NCBI GenBank assembly: GCA_945865705.1
Contig: CAMBEY010000049.1
Coordinates: 1-13,227 of the forward strand
Direction of reading: 5' to 3'
Source of the DNA: Candidatus Sulfopaludibacter sp. SbA3
GTDB taxonomy: Bacteria; Acidobacteriota; Terriglobia; 2-12-FULL-54-10
Length of the DNA stretch: 13,227 nucleotides
Shown: positions 1 through 8,196 of the stretch, in pieces
How the letters are laid out: each line of letters opens with the position of its first letter
How positions within the stretch are numbered: position 1 is the stretch's first letter
Position numbers and translations under genes: made by a program
Notes under the pieces: model-generated
The model's database searches: none
What the model saw: only the letters and a program-made list of their open reading frames with translations
Told to the model about the DNA's origin: nothing

Positions 1-1
1 C

Positions 2-769
2 GGTTTGGAGATAGAACGGGAAGGCGCGGGCATCATCGACATCGGTGGCGAATCGACCCGTCCAGGCGCGACGCCGGTGCCTGCGGAAGAAGAGCTCGAC
101 CGCACGATCCCCGTCATCGAAGCGCTGCGGAGCAAGGGGCTGCGCATCCCTATCTCCATCGACACTTACAAGGCGGCTGTAGCCGAGCGTGCCATTCGTG
201 CGGGCGCACAGGTCATCAATGACGTGAGCGGACTGCGACTTGATCCCGGCATGGCGGCGGTGGCCCGCAAGCATGGCGTGGGTTTGATTCTGATGCACAT
301 TCGCGGAACACCGCAGACCATGCAATTACTTCCACCAGTCCGCAATATCGTGCGCAGTGTGCGGGAGGGTCTGCAATGGTCCGTCCGCACCGCGCTGGCG
401 GCTGGAGTGGGCAAAGAGCAGATCGTCCTCGATCCGGGAATCGGCTTCGGCAAATCAATAGATCAGAATTTTGAGTTGATTGCTGCCCTGCCCCGGCTGC
501 GGAAACTCGGATTCCCTCTGCTCGCCGGCCCCTCGCGAAAATCCTTCATTCGCAAGACGATTGCTGCGCGCCTGGTGTCCGACCTCACGCCTGCCAAACT
601 TCCCGCGAAACTAAAAGATGCGTCGCCAGAGCAGATTCTTTGCGGAACGGCGGCGGTAGTGGCAGCTTGCATCCTGAATGGCGCGCAGATCGTCCGCGTG
701 CATGACGTGAGGCAGATGGTCGCCGTAGCTGCACTAGCCAGCCGCATATTGCAGGAAGGATCCCGATGA
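2..769 (+). CDS. folP: Dihydropteroate synthase, 5'-truncated by window edge
   Basis: Cytoplasmic folate-pathway enzyme that condenses 6-hydroxymethyl-dihydropterin pyrophosphate with p-aminobenzoate to give dihydropteroate. The frame is open to the window edge. The usual N-terminal NVTPDSFSDGG segment is missing, so about 40-50 residues lie upstream, and the TTG at position 5 is not a real start. Family motifs appear in order: IDIGGESTRPG, SIDTYK, INDVSG, LMHIRGTPQTMQ, LDPGIGFGKS, the substrate-binding GPSRKSF, and the C-terminal RVHDV. A somewhat long Lys/Pro-rich loop (VSDLTPAKLPAKLKDASPEQ) sits before the GTAAVVAACILNGA helix, where other family members vary too. The stop overlaps the next start as ATGA (766-769), which implies translational coupling. 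Identification is firm; only the N terminus is unseen. Confidence 0.95.
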   Translation, partial: GLEIEREGAGIIDIGGESTRPGATPVPAEEELDRTIPVIEALRSKGLRIPISIDTYKAAVAERAIRAGAQVINDVSGLRLDPGMAAVARKHGVGLILMHIRGTPQTMQLLPPVRNIVRSVREGLQWSVRTALAAGVGKEQIVLDPGIGFGKSIDQNFELIAALPRLRKLGFPLLAGPSRKSFIRKTIAARLVSDLTPAKLPAKLKDASPEQILCGTAAVVAACILNGAQIVRVHDVRQMVAVAALASRILQEGSR

Positions 770-1695
770 AGCCGAGACTCCTTATTGCCACGCTCTCCTT
801 CATCACACTGTTTGCAGTCGATGGGGCTGACGCCCAAGTTACGCCCGCCCAAGTTACGCCCGCTCAAGGAATCGTCATTAACCCGCGCTACCTGCCGGGA
901 CAAAAACTCTCACTGCAACTTGAAATTCAATCCGATGATGCTAGAGACAATTCCCAGCGCAAAACTTATCACACACCCATATCGCTTCGCGTGGTCCGCA
1001 AGAGCACGACCGGCACGCAACTGGAATGGCGGGCGGGCGTGGCAACGAAAGAAGGCGGAGCAGCGCCGGCAGACCCGATCTTCGAAATGGCAGAGAAAAT
1101 TTTCGCTGATCTCAGGCTGCAGGTTCAGCTTGATCCCACGGGGCATTATCTTGGGCTGCGGAACGAGTCGGAATTAAAGGCAAGGATTCAGGAGTTTGTG
1201 ACGCTGCTCGCTCCCCAGGCCACCGCCAAAATCGCCGATCCCGCCACCCGCCAGCGCGCTGCCGAAGCGATTACCAAAGCGCTTACGCCGGAGACTCTGT
1301 TGAGCGCCGCGCGCAAAGAGATCGATCTGTTCTTTGGCATCTCAGGCATGCGCCTGGAAGCGGGCAAGACCACGCGCATCAAGTCCGCGATGCTCAACCC
1401 GTTTGGCCCCACGGGAACGCTGGATGGAGAAATGGAGATCACACCCGGCGCGCCCGATGCGGCAACCGGTGAGATGCGCGTGGGGTTTGCTCAACAGTAC
1501 GATCCCACGCTGTCTTACGACTCCGCCGGTAAATCGGCCAATGCCGATCCATCACAGCAAATGAGTCTTGATGATAAGGGGGAGTTTATTCTGGACTCAA
1601 ACACCTGGCAGGTGAAGCAGGTGCGGCACGTGCGCACCATCAGAAGAAATAAAGAAGCGGTCCGCACCGAAACGACCGTGATCACCGTACAGTAA
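766..1695 (+). CDS. Secreted/periplasmic protein of unknown function
   Basis: 309 aa. The start is set by the ATGA overlap with folP and by an AGGAAGGA ribosome site about 5 nt upstream. An N-terminal signal peptide (KPR followed by a hydrophobic stretch LLIATLSFITLFAV) ends in ADA-Q near residue 23, so export is likely. No lipobox Cys is visible. Directly after the predicted cleavage site, a 15-bp DNA tandem repeat encodes QVTPA twice. The mature part looks soluble and beta-rich at first (GQKLSLQLEIQ, ISLRVVRKS), then has a charged helical middle (LKARIQEFVTLLAPQATAKIA) and ends in another beta-rich part (WQVKQVRHVRTIRR, TETTVITVQ). I do not recognise a named family, and no catalytic motif is evident. 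The pairing with folP may be only transcriptional. It ends 45 bp from the convergent hppA stop. Confidence 0.8.
   Translation: MKPRLLIATLSFITLFAVDGADAQVTPAQVTPAQGIVINPRYLPGQKLSLQLEIQSDDARDNSQRKTYHTPISLRVVRKSTTGTQLEWRAGVATKEGGAAPADPIFEMAEKIFADLRLQVQLDPTGHYLGLRNESELKARIQEFVTLLAPQATAKIADPATRQRAAEAITKALTPETLLSAARKEIDLFFGISGMRLEAGKTTRIKSAMLNPFGPTGTLDGEMEITPGAPDAATGEMRVGFAQQYDPTLSYDSAGKSANADPSQQMSLDDKGEFILDSNTWQVKQVRHVRTIRRNKEAVRTETTVITVQ
832..868 (+). repeat. 15-bp coding tandem repeat, about 2.3 copies
   Basis: The unit CAAGTTACGCCCGCC (835-849) is repeated at 850-864 with one change and begins again at 865 (CAAG). It is in frame and encodes QVTPA/QVTPA/Q at the mature N terminus of the secreted protein. 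This is a likely slippage site that would vary the length of the linker after the signal peptide without breaking the frame. Confidence 0.75.
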
Positions 1696-1740
1696 TCACG
1701 CCTGATCGGAACGAACCGCCACAACCAATCGCAAAATCCC

Positions 1741-3909
1741 TTACAGGAACAGCGGGGCCATCACCAGCGTGATGGTTGCCAAAAGTTTAATTAACACGTG
1801 CAGCGAGGGGCCTGCAGTGTCCTTGCAGGGATCGCCCACCGTATCGCCGACCACCGCGGCCTTGTGCGGCTCGGAGCGCTTGCCGCCGTAGTTGCCCATC
1901 TCGATATACTTCTTGGCATTGTCCCAGGCTCCACCGCCGTTGTTGAGGAACAGAGCCATGAGGATGCCGGTGATGGTTCCCACCATCAGGAATCCGCCCA
2001 TCACCTCCGCGCCCGAGGCGCCTTCGGCGGGCTGACCCATCGCGTAATAGAGCCATTTGAAGGCCAGGCCTGTGCCGATGGTCATGCCGACCACGAGCAA
2101 GCCAGGCGCCACCATTTTCTGTAACGCGGCGCGCGTGGCGATGTCCACGCACTCGCCGTAGTTGGGCTTGGAGGTTCCCTTCATGATGCCGGGGTCGCGC
2201 TTGAACTGCTCGCGCACGTTGTTGATGATCGCGTACGCGGCGGAGCCTACGGCCTTCATGGCCAGCGACGAGAACAGGAACACCAGCACCGCGCCCAGCA
2301 TTGCGCCGACAAAAACTTCCGGCTTGTTCAGATTGATGGCGGGCTTAAAGTCCGGCATGTAATTATGCACTTCGTCGAGGTAAGCGCCGAACAGAAGAAA
2401 CGCCGCCAGTCCCGCCGAACCTACCGCATAACCCTTGGTGAGCGCCTTGGTGGTGTTGCCGACGGCATCCAGGCGATCCGTCCTCATGCGAATTTCTTCC
2501 GGCTGGCCGCTCATCTCGACAATGCCGCCGGCGTTATCGGTGATGGGGCCAAAAGTATCCATGGCCAGAATGAACGCGCAGGGGCCGAGCATGCCCATGG
2601 TGGCCACCGCGGTGCCGAACAATCCGGCGCTGGCCAGTCCCGAGCTGTTGCCGAGGAAGTAGCTGCTGATGATCGCAAACGAGATGACGAAGATGGGCAG
2701 TCCGGTTGACTCCATGCCCACCGCGAGGCCGGCTATGATATTCGTCGCCGGGCCGGTCTTCGAGGCCTCCGCGATGGACTGCACGGGCCGGTAGCGGTAC
2801 TCCGTGTAGTACTGGGTGATGAAGACGAAAGCGATGGAGGCCAGCACTCCGATGACTCCGCACAGGAAAAAATTGAAATAGTGTTCCGTGCCCAGCAGCC
2901 AGCGGGAGGAAATATAAAACCCGACCATGGCCAGCGCGGAAGTAATGTAATATCCACGGTTCAGCGCGTTCATGGGGTCTTCCGTCTCGCTCGCGCGAAC
3001 CAGCATGATGCCGATGGCGGAGGCGATGATGCCGAATGCGCGCGCTACCAGCGGGAACATCAGCACCCCGATGAGCGTCAGGTTATTCTCCTCAAAAAAC
3101 GTCTGGTTCGCCCGATAGAGTCCCGCGGCGAGAATCATCGCGCCGATATTTTCAGCGGCGGTGGACTCGAACAGGTCCGCGCCGCGACCGGCGCAATCGC
3201 CCACGTTGTCGCCCACCAGATCGGCGATGACGGCCGGGTTGCGCGGATCGTCTTCGGGGATGCCCGCTTCCACTTTGCCTACCAAGTCAGCGCCCACGTC
3301 GGCGGCCTTCGTATAGATGCCGCCGCCCAACTGAGCGAACAGGGCGACGATGCTGGCGCCAAATCCATAGCCGACGATCAGCAGCGGAATCTGGGAGACA
3401 TCATGCGTAACACCCATGGCGCGGATCAGCGCAAAAAGTCCCGCCACACCGAGCAGGCTGAGCGCGACTACGAAAAATCCCGAGACCGCTCCGCCGCGCA
3501 GCGCAGTCTGGAGCGCGTTGTTCATGCTCTTGGTGGCCGCCGCAGCCGTGCGAATATTGGAGCGGATCGCCACCCACATCCCCATGTAGCCGGAAGCCAC
3601 CGAGCAGGCCGCTCCGAGAACAAAGGAAATGGTAGTCCACAACGCGAGCTGCGCCGGGCTGGCTGGATCGTGCGCCGTGGGCGTGCGGACGAAAGCGTAG
3701 AGAATGTAAATTAGCGCGGCGAGCGCCAGGGAGATATACGCAATCGTCCGATTCTGACGGCTCAAAAACGCCTCGGCGCCCTGCTTGATAGCGTCGGAGA
3801 TTTCGCGCATGGCGGGAGTGCCCGTGTCGCGGCGCAATACGTCCTTCATCAGAAACACAGCGAACACTAGTCCGAAGATGCTGATCCCCAAAATCAAATT
3901 GAGTTCCAC
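1741..3909 (-). CDS. hppA: Membrane proton-translocating pyrophosphatase
   Basis: 722 aa, normal length for membrane pyrophosphatases, which hydrolyse PPi at the cytoplasmic face and pump H+ (some members pump Na+) through a 16-TM core. Signature elements: GGGIYTKAADVGADLVGK (about 195-212), the substrate/Mg loop IPEDDPRNPAVIADLVGDNVGD (about 217-238), CAGRGADLFES, and the C-terminal GDTVGDPCKDTAGPS (about 688-702). The K+-dependence segment reads NTTKALTKG (485-493). It has Lys and Thr where K+-dependent enzymes carry Ala and usually Gly/Ala, so the sequence predicts a K+-independent H+ pump. The start is GTG (3907-3909). It opens straight into the first TM helix (LILGISIFGLVFAVFLM). Upstream GGTGG at about 8 nt spacing is a modest ribosome site. 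It is monocistronic and convergent with the folP unit. I saw no clear promoter. Confidence 0.97.
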   Translation of the reverse strand: MELNLILGISIFGLVFAVFLMKDVLRRDTGTPAMREISDAIKQGAEAFLSRQNRTIAYISLALAALIYILYAFVRTPTAHDPASPAQLALWTTISFVLGAACSVASGYMGMWVAIRSNIRTAAAATKSMNNALQTALRGGAVSGFFVVALSLLGVAGLFALIRAMGVTHDVSQIPLLIVGYGFGASIVALFAQLGGGIYTKAADVGADLVGKVEAGIPEDDPRNPAVIADLVGDNVGDCAGRGADLFESTAAENIGAMILAAGLYRANQTFFEENNLTLIGVLMFPLVARAFGIIASAIGIMLVRASETEDPMNALNRGYYITSALAMVGFYISSRWLLGTEHYFNFFLCGVIGVLASIAFVFITQYYTEYRYRPVQSIAEASKTGPATNIIAGLAVGMESTGLPIFVISFAIISSYFLGNSSGLASAGLFGTAVATMGMLGPCAFILAMDTFGPITDNAGGIVEMSGQPEEIRMRTDRLDAVGNTTKALTKGYAVGSAGLAAFLLFGAYLDEVHNYMPDFKPAINLNKPEVFVGAMLGAVLVFLFSSLAMKAVGSAAYAIINNVREQFKRDPGIMKGTSKPNYGECVDIATRAALQKMVAPGLLVVGMTIGTGLAFKWLYYAMGQPAEGASGAEVMGGFLMVGTITGILMALFLNNGGGAWDNAKKYIEMGNYGGKRSEPHKAAVVGDTVGDPCKDTAGPSLHVLIKLLATITLVMAPLFL

Positions 3910-4159
3910 GTTATTACCACCGGTCCTTATAGAGATTCTTCTTTACAGTTTCTTTATATTCGTGAGGGCACATCAAGAGCATCTCCGGCAATCAACCGGC
4001 CTCTATTGCACGCCCGGATTCATATCCCGCCGACTCGGCAGGAAACCATAGGCGAAGCTGCTTGCGCATTGAGAACTGCGATGGCCCTGACACAAAATAT
4101 CTATTGTATCCGATTCAGCTCCGAACTTTTACCGAAAAACGCCGCAAGCAGCAATTTCG
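3910..4159. other. Intergenic region between hppA start and E2 stop
   Basis: 250 bp holding the hppA upstream region. On the minus strand, TATAAA (in ACGAATATAAAG, about 3954-3962) and CTATAAGG are -10-like, but neither has a convincing -35 at 16-18 bp, so I do not call a promoter. Apart from the weak terminator at the E2 end, nothing gene-like is seen. The short plus-strand open frames crossing it are not supported by ribosome sites or recognisable sequence. Confidence 0.5.
4135..4152 (-). terminator. Weak intrinsic terminator candidate after the lpdA-lipB-E2 operon
   Basis: On the minus strand, 8 nt after the E2 stop, GCTGC-TT-GCGGC forms a 4-5 bp stem with one G-U pair and is followed by GTTTTT. 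The stem is short for an efficient Rho-independent terminator, so this is only a candidate. Confidence 0.3.
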
Positions 4160-5476
4160 CTATACATAAAGGTCTTCGTCCCAGCCTTCCAGATACTGCC
4201 GAACGCTGGCCATGAACTGATCAGCGACCGCTCCGTCGATGAGGCGGTGGTCATAGCTCAGTGTGAGGTGCACGATGGAGCGAATGGCAATGGCGTCGTC
4301 AACCACCACCGGAGTCTTCTTCACTCCACCCACACCGATGATGCCCACCTGCGGAGGGTTGATGATCGGGGTGGCAAATAGTCCGCCGTAGACGCCGGGA
4401 TTGGTGAGAGTGAAAGTTCCACCTTCCACCTCGGACACGCTTAGGCGTTTGCTCCGCGCCCGCTCTCCAAGATCGGCAATCGACCGCGCCAGTCCCAGGA
4501 AACTCTTCTCATCGGCGTGCGCTATCACGGGAACAATCAGGCCCCAATCGAGCGCCACGGCAATGCCCATGTGGATGTCTTTCTTGTAGATAATCTCTTC
4601 TCCCGAGATGCTCGCGTTCAACACCGGGAAGCGCTTGATGCCGTCAATGATGGCGCGAATGAAGAAGGGGGTGTAGGTGAGTTTTACGCCCTCCTGCTGC
4701 TCGAAGCGGCTGCGCTCCTTCAGGGACAGAGCGACCACCTTGGTCAGGTCCACCGCGAACACCGTGCTGACGTGAGCCGCCGTGTGCTTGCTGAAGACCA
4801 TGCGCTCGGCGATCTTCTTGCGCATCGGCGTCATGGGAACAATCTCTTCACGAGCGCGGCCAGCGCTGGAAGCAGCAGGCGCGGCAGGAACTGTGTCCGG
4901 CGCCGCAGGCGCAGGGGCGGAAGCCCTGCGGGAAGGTGAGGACTTCATGCGCTCCATGTGAGCCAGCAGATCCTCTTTGGTAATGCGACCACCTGGACCC
5001 GTGCCGTCCACCTCGGCCAGATTGACGTTGTTCTCTTTCGCCAACCGCCGCACGAGCGGCGAGCTACGGAGCTTGTCATCGTCCTCATCAGAGCTGCCAG
5101 CAGCCTCGGCGGCTACGGGCTGAGGTGCGGGAGATGACGCGCGGGGAGAAGCGGGAGCGGAGGGCTTGGCCGGTGGAGCAGCGGCCGCTTTTGCTGCTGG
5201 CGGCGGAGCAGCGGTTGCGGCGGCAGCATCCGATGCGCTGGCTTCAATCTGCGCAACAATCGCCTGCACGGCTACCGTCTGCCCTTCCTTCACAAGGATG
5301 GTGGAGAGCGTTCCAGAAACTGGCGATGGAATCTCGGCATCCACTTTGTCAGTGGAGATTTCAAACAAGGGCTCGTCCTTGCCGACGCGGTCCCCGGCCT
5401 TTTTGAGCCACTTGGTAACCGTGCCCTCGGTGATGCTTTCGCCCATCTGCGGCATCAGCACATCAGTTGTCGGCAT
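4160..5476 (-). CDS. sucB: 2-oxoacid dehydrogenase E2 (dihydrolipoyl acyltransferase)
   Basis: E2 core of a 2-oxoacid dehydrogenase complex; it transfers the acyl group from E1 to CoA through a lipoyl arm. From the preferred start (438 aa): a lipoyl domain at about 1-78 with acceptor Lys44 in EISTDKVDAEI; an Ala/Pro linker; the E3/E1-binding domain at about 136-174 (RSSPLVRRLAKENNVNLAEV, GTGPGGRITKEDLL); a second Ala/Pro linker; and the catalytic domain at about 210-438 with His410 and Asp414 in SYDHRLIDGAVADQF. The MGESITEGT N terminus favours a succinyl-type (2-oxoglutarate) E2, but a pyruvate or branched-chain E2 cannot be excluded without E1, so the symbol is tentative. An ATG at 5482 is also in frame. 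I prefer the ATG at 5476 because AGGGGG (5483-5488) then lies 6 nt upstream instead of touching the start. It is the last gene of the operon, just after lipB. Confidence 0.93.
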   Translation of the reverse strand: MPTTDVLMPQMGESITEGTVTKWLKKAGDRVGKDEPLFEISTDKVDAEIPSPVSGTLSTILVKEGQTVAVQAIVAQIEASASDAAAATAAPPPAAKAAAAPPAKPSAPASPRASSPAPQPVAAEAAGSSDEDDDKLRSSPLVRRLAKENNVNLAEVDGTGPGGRITKEDLLAHMERMKSSPSRRASAPAPAAPDTVPAAPAASSAGRAREEIVPMTPMRKKIAERMVFSKHTAAHVSTVFAVDLTKVVALSLKERSRFEQQEGVKLTYTPFFIRAIIDGIKRFPVLNASISGEEIIYKKDIHMGIAVALDWGLIVPVIAHADEKSFLGLARSIADLGERARSKRLSVSEVEGGTFTLTNPGVYGGLFATPIINPPQVGIIGVGGVKKTPVVVDDAIAIRSIVHLTLSYDHRLIDGAVADQFMASVRQYLEGWDEDLYV

Positions 5477-5482
5477 GACCAT

Positions 5483-5488
5483 CCCCCT
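5483..5488 (-). promoter_or_regulatory. Ribosome binding site that decides the E2 start
   Basis: Minus-strand AGGGGG abuts the ATG at 5482 (spacing 0) but stands 6 nt before the ATG at 5476. Initiation at the third codon of the longer frame is therefore favoured, giving the N terminus MPTTDVLMPQMGES. Confidence 0.6.
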
Positions 5489-5492
5489 AAAT

Positions 5493-6281
5493 TTAAACTA
5501 TAGCCGCGGCAGTTTTAAGCCACTTTGCAGTGGACTGCGTACCGGCCCCTACCGTCATGGACAGGCCCATCAGCGTTCCGAAGTGCCCGACGATACTGCA
5601 CTCCAGCGCCTCGCGATCCAACTCCCCCGCCAACGACTCCCGTAGCGAAGTAACCGGGTACGCCGAAATTCCGCAGGGCACGATGTGCCGGTAATATCGC
5701 AGGTCCGTATCGATATTCAGCGCGAAGCCATGCGAGGTAACCCAGCGGCTGAGGTGAACTCCCAGTGCTGCCACCTTCGCCGGACCGGCATCTCCACGCT
5801 CAATCCAAACCCCTGTCATGCCGGACTGGCGAGACGCGGCAAGCCCTATATCCTGAAGGGATCGGATGAGGACTTCCTCCAGCGTTCGTAGATACCAGCC
5901 AACGTCCTTACGAATGCGACCCAAATCCACGATGGGATAGCCCACCAACTGGCCCGGTCCGTGAAAGGTGACATCCCCGCCTCGGTTGGTCTCGACCAAC
6001 TCGATCCCGTCGCGCTCCAGTTGCTCGGCACTGCTCAACAGATTCTCGCGGCGCGCGTTGCGGCCCAGAGTAACCACAGGCGGATGCTCCAGCAAAACCA
6101 GCGAGTCCGCTATCTCATTCCGCTTGCGCCGGTCCGCGAGATCGGCTTGCAGTTTCAGCGCTTCACCGTACGGCACGCGGCCCATGCGATAGACTTTGCA
6201 AGTACGATCACCCAGTGAACTCAGCGGCTCCGATATTACTCGCAGGGCGTGGACTTCCGTTGAAGTTGTGTAGCTACCCAT
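5493..6281 (-). CDS. lipB: Octanoyltransferase (lipoate biosynthesis)
   Basis: Transfers octanoyl from acyl carrier protein to the lipoyl-domain lysine, the first step of endogenous lipoylation in the cytoplasm. The family signature RGGDVTFHGPGQLVGYPI (about 100-117) is intact. Catalytic residues are visible: Lys169 in PAKVAALGVHLSRW and Cys203 in IVPCGI. At 262 aa it is longer than a typical LipB because of about 25 extra N-terminal residues before CKVYRMGRVPYGEAL. The ATG at 6281 is the only conventional start before that conserved stretch, although its ribosome site is weak (GAGAA). It lies 55 bp after lpdA and 16 bp before E2 (from the preferred E2 start). This places the enzyme that lipoylates E2 between E3 and E2, consistent with co-transcription. 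lipA, which inserts the sulfurs, is not in this window. Confidence 0.95.
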   Translation of the reverse strand: MGSYTTSTEVHALRVISEPLSSLGDRTCKVYRMGRVPYGEALKLQADLADRRKRNEIADSLVLLEHPPVVTLGRNARRENLLSSAEQLERDGIELVETNRGGDVTFHGPGQLVGYPIVDLGRIRKDVGWYLRTLEEVLIRSLQDIGLAASRQSGMTGVWIERGDAGPAKVAALGVHLSRWVTSHGFALNIDTDLRYYRHIVPCGISAYPVTSLRESLAGELDREALECSIVGHFGTLMGLSMTVGAGTQSTAKWLKTAAAIV

Positions 6282-6336
6282 CGGGTTCTCAATGGCCTCA
6301 CTCGCCGGAATTACCAGTCTGCATCACCCTCTATCG

Positions 6337-7734
6337 CTAGATGTTGATGGCGATGCCGTCCGCCGCTCCAGCCGCATCCAGTATGGCTTCAGACAAAGTC
6401 GGATGGGCATGCACGGTGTACTGCAAATCTTCGAGCGTCGCCTCCATGCGGATGGCCATGGTCATCTCACCGATCAGTTCGGTAACTCCGGAGCCGATCA
6501 TGTGAGCGCCCAGAATCTCGCCATACTTCTTGTCGCAGACCAGCTTGACGAAACCCTCTTCAGCACCCAGAACGCTGGCCTTGCTGTTGGCCTTGAAAGG
6601 AAATCGCCCGATCTTCACGTCATGCCCGAGTTCCCTGGCCTTGGCCTCGCTTAGTCCGACGGAAGCCACCTGCGGATCGCAGTAGACGGCGTCGGGGATC
6701 TGGCGGAAGTTCATCGGCGGGACGGGACGTTCGCACATGCGCCCCACGGCCACGATGCCCTCCATCGAAGCGGCGTGCGCTAGTTGAGGAGCGCCAGCCA
6801 CGATGTCGCCGATGGCGTAAAGACCCGGCTCTGCGGTGGCCATATATCCGTCCGTTTTCACGAACCCGCGCTCGACCTCGGCCTTGGTTTTTTCAAGTCC
6901 CACATTCTCCGTGTTGGGCTTGCGTCCGACCGCCACCAGCACTTGCTCGGCGCGCAGGGTTTGCTTCTTCTCTCCCTGGGAAATCTCCACCTCGACCCCA
7001 TCCTTGTGCCGATTGAGCTTCTCGACTTTGGCGCCAGTCAGGAACTGCATGCCCTGCTTCTTGAGTGCGCGTTCCAGTTCCTTGGAGACTTCTTCGTCCG
7101 CAAGCGGAAGAATGCGTGGCAGCATTTCGATGATGGTGACTTCTGTTCCGAAGCGACGATAGACGGACCCGAACTCTACGCCCACCGCGCCTGCGCCAAT
7201 AATAATCAGGCTCTTGGGAATGGACTTCGTTTCAAGTATCTCGCGGTTGGTGAGTACGCGTTCGCCATCCGGTTCCATGCCGGGAGGAATGCGCGCCTCA
7301 GATCCTGTGGCAAGAATGATGTTGCGGGCCAGCAGTTCGCGATTGCCCGACGCTGACTCGACTCCGATGCGGCCCTTGCCAAGCAAGCGCCCATAGCCCC
7401 GAACGGTCTCAATCTTGTGCTTCTTGAGCAGGTACTCGACACCCTTGTTGTGCTTCAGAACAATTTTTTGCTGCCTCGCTCGCACGGCTTCCCAATTTGC
7501 CGTCGGCTCGCCACACTCGATCCCAAACTCCTTGGCGTGGCGGACAAAATCATAGACTTCCGCATTGAAGAGCAGCGCCTTGGTGGGGATGCAACCCACG
7601 TTGAGACAGGTGCCGCCAAGCCAGTTTTCTTTCTCCACGATTACCGTTCGGAGACCCCACTGCGCGGCGCGCACCGCCGCCACGTAGCCACCGGGGCCGC
7701 TGCCCAGAATCACCAAGTCCAATTCCTCAGCCAC
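6337..7734 (-). CDS. lpdA: Dihydrolipoamide dehydrogenase (E3)
   Basis: FAD flavoprotein that reoxidises the dihydrolipoyl arm of E2 using NAD+. 465 aa, standard length. Features: the FAD-binding GSGPGG at 11-16; redox disulfide Cys43/Cys48 in GGTCLNVGCIPTK; the NAD-binding GAGAVGVEFGS in the middle; the second FAD motif YAIGDIVAG; and the C-terminal dimer-interface catalytic pair His444/Glu449 in HAHPTLSE. The start is GTG (7732-7734), supported by GGAAGGG 7 nt upstream and by the N terminus running directly into the first Rossmann strand (ELDLVILGSGPGG). It is the first gene of the minus-strand lpdA-lipB-E2 operon. Upstream lies an AT-rich region with a short tandem repeat. The family assignment is firm. 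Confidence 0.97.
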   Translation of the reverse strand: MAEELDLVILGSGPGGYVAAVRAAQWGLRTVIVEKENWLGGTCLNVGCIPTKALLFNAEVYDFVRHAKEFGIECGEPTANWEAVRARQQKIVLKHNKGVEYLLKKHKIETVRGYGRLLGKGRIGVESASGNRELLARNIILATGSEARIPPGMEPDGERVLTNREILETKSIPKSLIIIGAGAVGVEFGSVYRRFGTEVTIIEMLPRILPLADEEVSKELERALKKQGMQFLTGAKVEKLNRHKDGVEVEISQGEKKQTLRAEQVLVAVGRKPNTENVGLEKTKAEVERGFVKTDGYMATAEPGLYAIGDIVAGAPQLAHAASMEGIVAVGRMCERPVPPMNFRQIPDAVYCDPQVASVGLSEAKARELGHDVKIGRFPFKANSKASVLGAEEGFVKLVCDKKYGEILGAHMIGSGVTELIGEMTMAIRMEATLEDLQYTVHAHPTLSEAILDAAGAADGIAINI

Positions 7735-7788
7735 AGAACGACCCTTCCGTAGAGGTTATCCCTTTACAAGACATGTTCATTAACTACT

Positions 7789-7824
7789 CATTCCAACGAC
7801 ACATTCCAACGACTCATTGCGACT
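7789..7824. repeat. 13-bp tandem repeat upstream of lpdA
   Basis: CATTCCAACGACA (7789-7801) is followed immediately by CATTCCAACGACT (7802-7814) and a degraded third copy, CATTGCGACT (7815-7824). It lies 55-90 bp upstream of the lpdA start, in its leader or promoter. It may be an iterated protein-binding site or a simple slippage product. Confidence 0.7.
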
Positions 7825-8106
7825 TACCGGAGCCCTATTCGAAACCGCCATTTTATCAGCTTCGATGTGGGGAAACAAGCAAGGTATTACTCATAGTTAT
7901 GAGTTCATATCGCTTTTGAGGGGCGCATCCGCAGAGCAATTCCCCGACCCAAGTATGGCTTGCCAGAGGCTGGCGGCCCTCTCAATAAGCTCATCTTGGC
8001 GAATCAGTTTACGGTCTCCCTGTGGCTGATTTAAGCACACAAATTGTTGCGCAATTGACACACATCAGAATAATATAACATTCATAACTTCTTCTTAATT
8101 ATATAG

Positions 8107-8135
8107 TTGACACCTGCGACCTAATAGGGTTGAAT
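8107..8135 (+). promoter_or_regulatory. Candidate sigma70-type promoter for lpxC
   Basis: TTGACA (8107-8112), a 17-bp spacer and TTGAAT (8130-8135, 4 of 6 matches to TATAAT) lie in an AT-rich stretch about 60 bp before the lpxC start. A second TTGACA (8055-8060), with TAACAT 15 bp downstream, is a poorer alternative. Its upstream edge overlaps a small inverted repeat, AATTG-N5-CAATT (8042-8056). Confidence 0.45.
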
Positions 8136-8196
8136 GGCATCTAATAGTCCCGGGTATTAACCGAGAACGGGGAGAACGAGTTTGGAGACAACCAAT

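Larger units (their letters stand above)
7735..8196. other. Divergent intergenic region between lpdA and lpxC
   Basis: About 460 bp with no supported gene. It contains a 13-bp tandem repeat near lpdA, an AT-rich stretch (about 8036-8110) and two TTGACA boxes directed toward lpxC. The 70-codon plus-strand frame at 7817-8029 has no ribosome site or recognisable sequence. I could not find a convincing minus-strand promoter for lpdA by eye. Confidence 0.55.

Noticed and set aside
2881..3714. 277-codon plus-strand open frame inside hppA
   Set aside because: It is antisense to an intact, motif-complete hppA. Its composition is the mirror of the GC-rich gene, and no protein family is recognisable.
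7817..8029. 70-codon gene in the lpdA-lpxC gap
   Set aside because: No ribosome site, no recognisable sequence, and it lies across a regulatory-looking AT-rich region.
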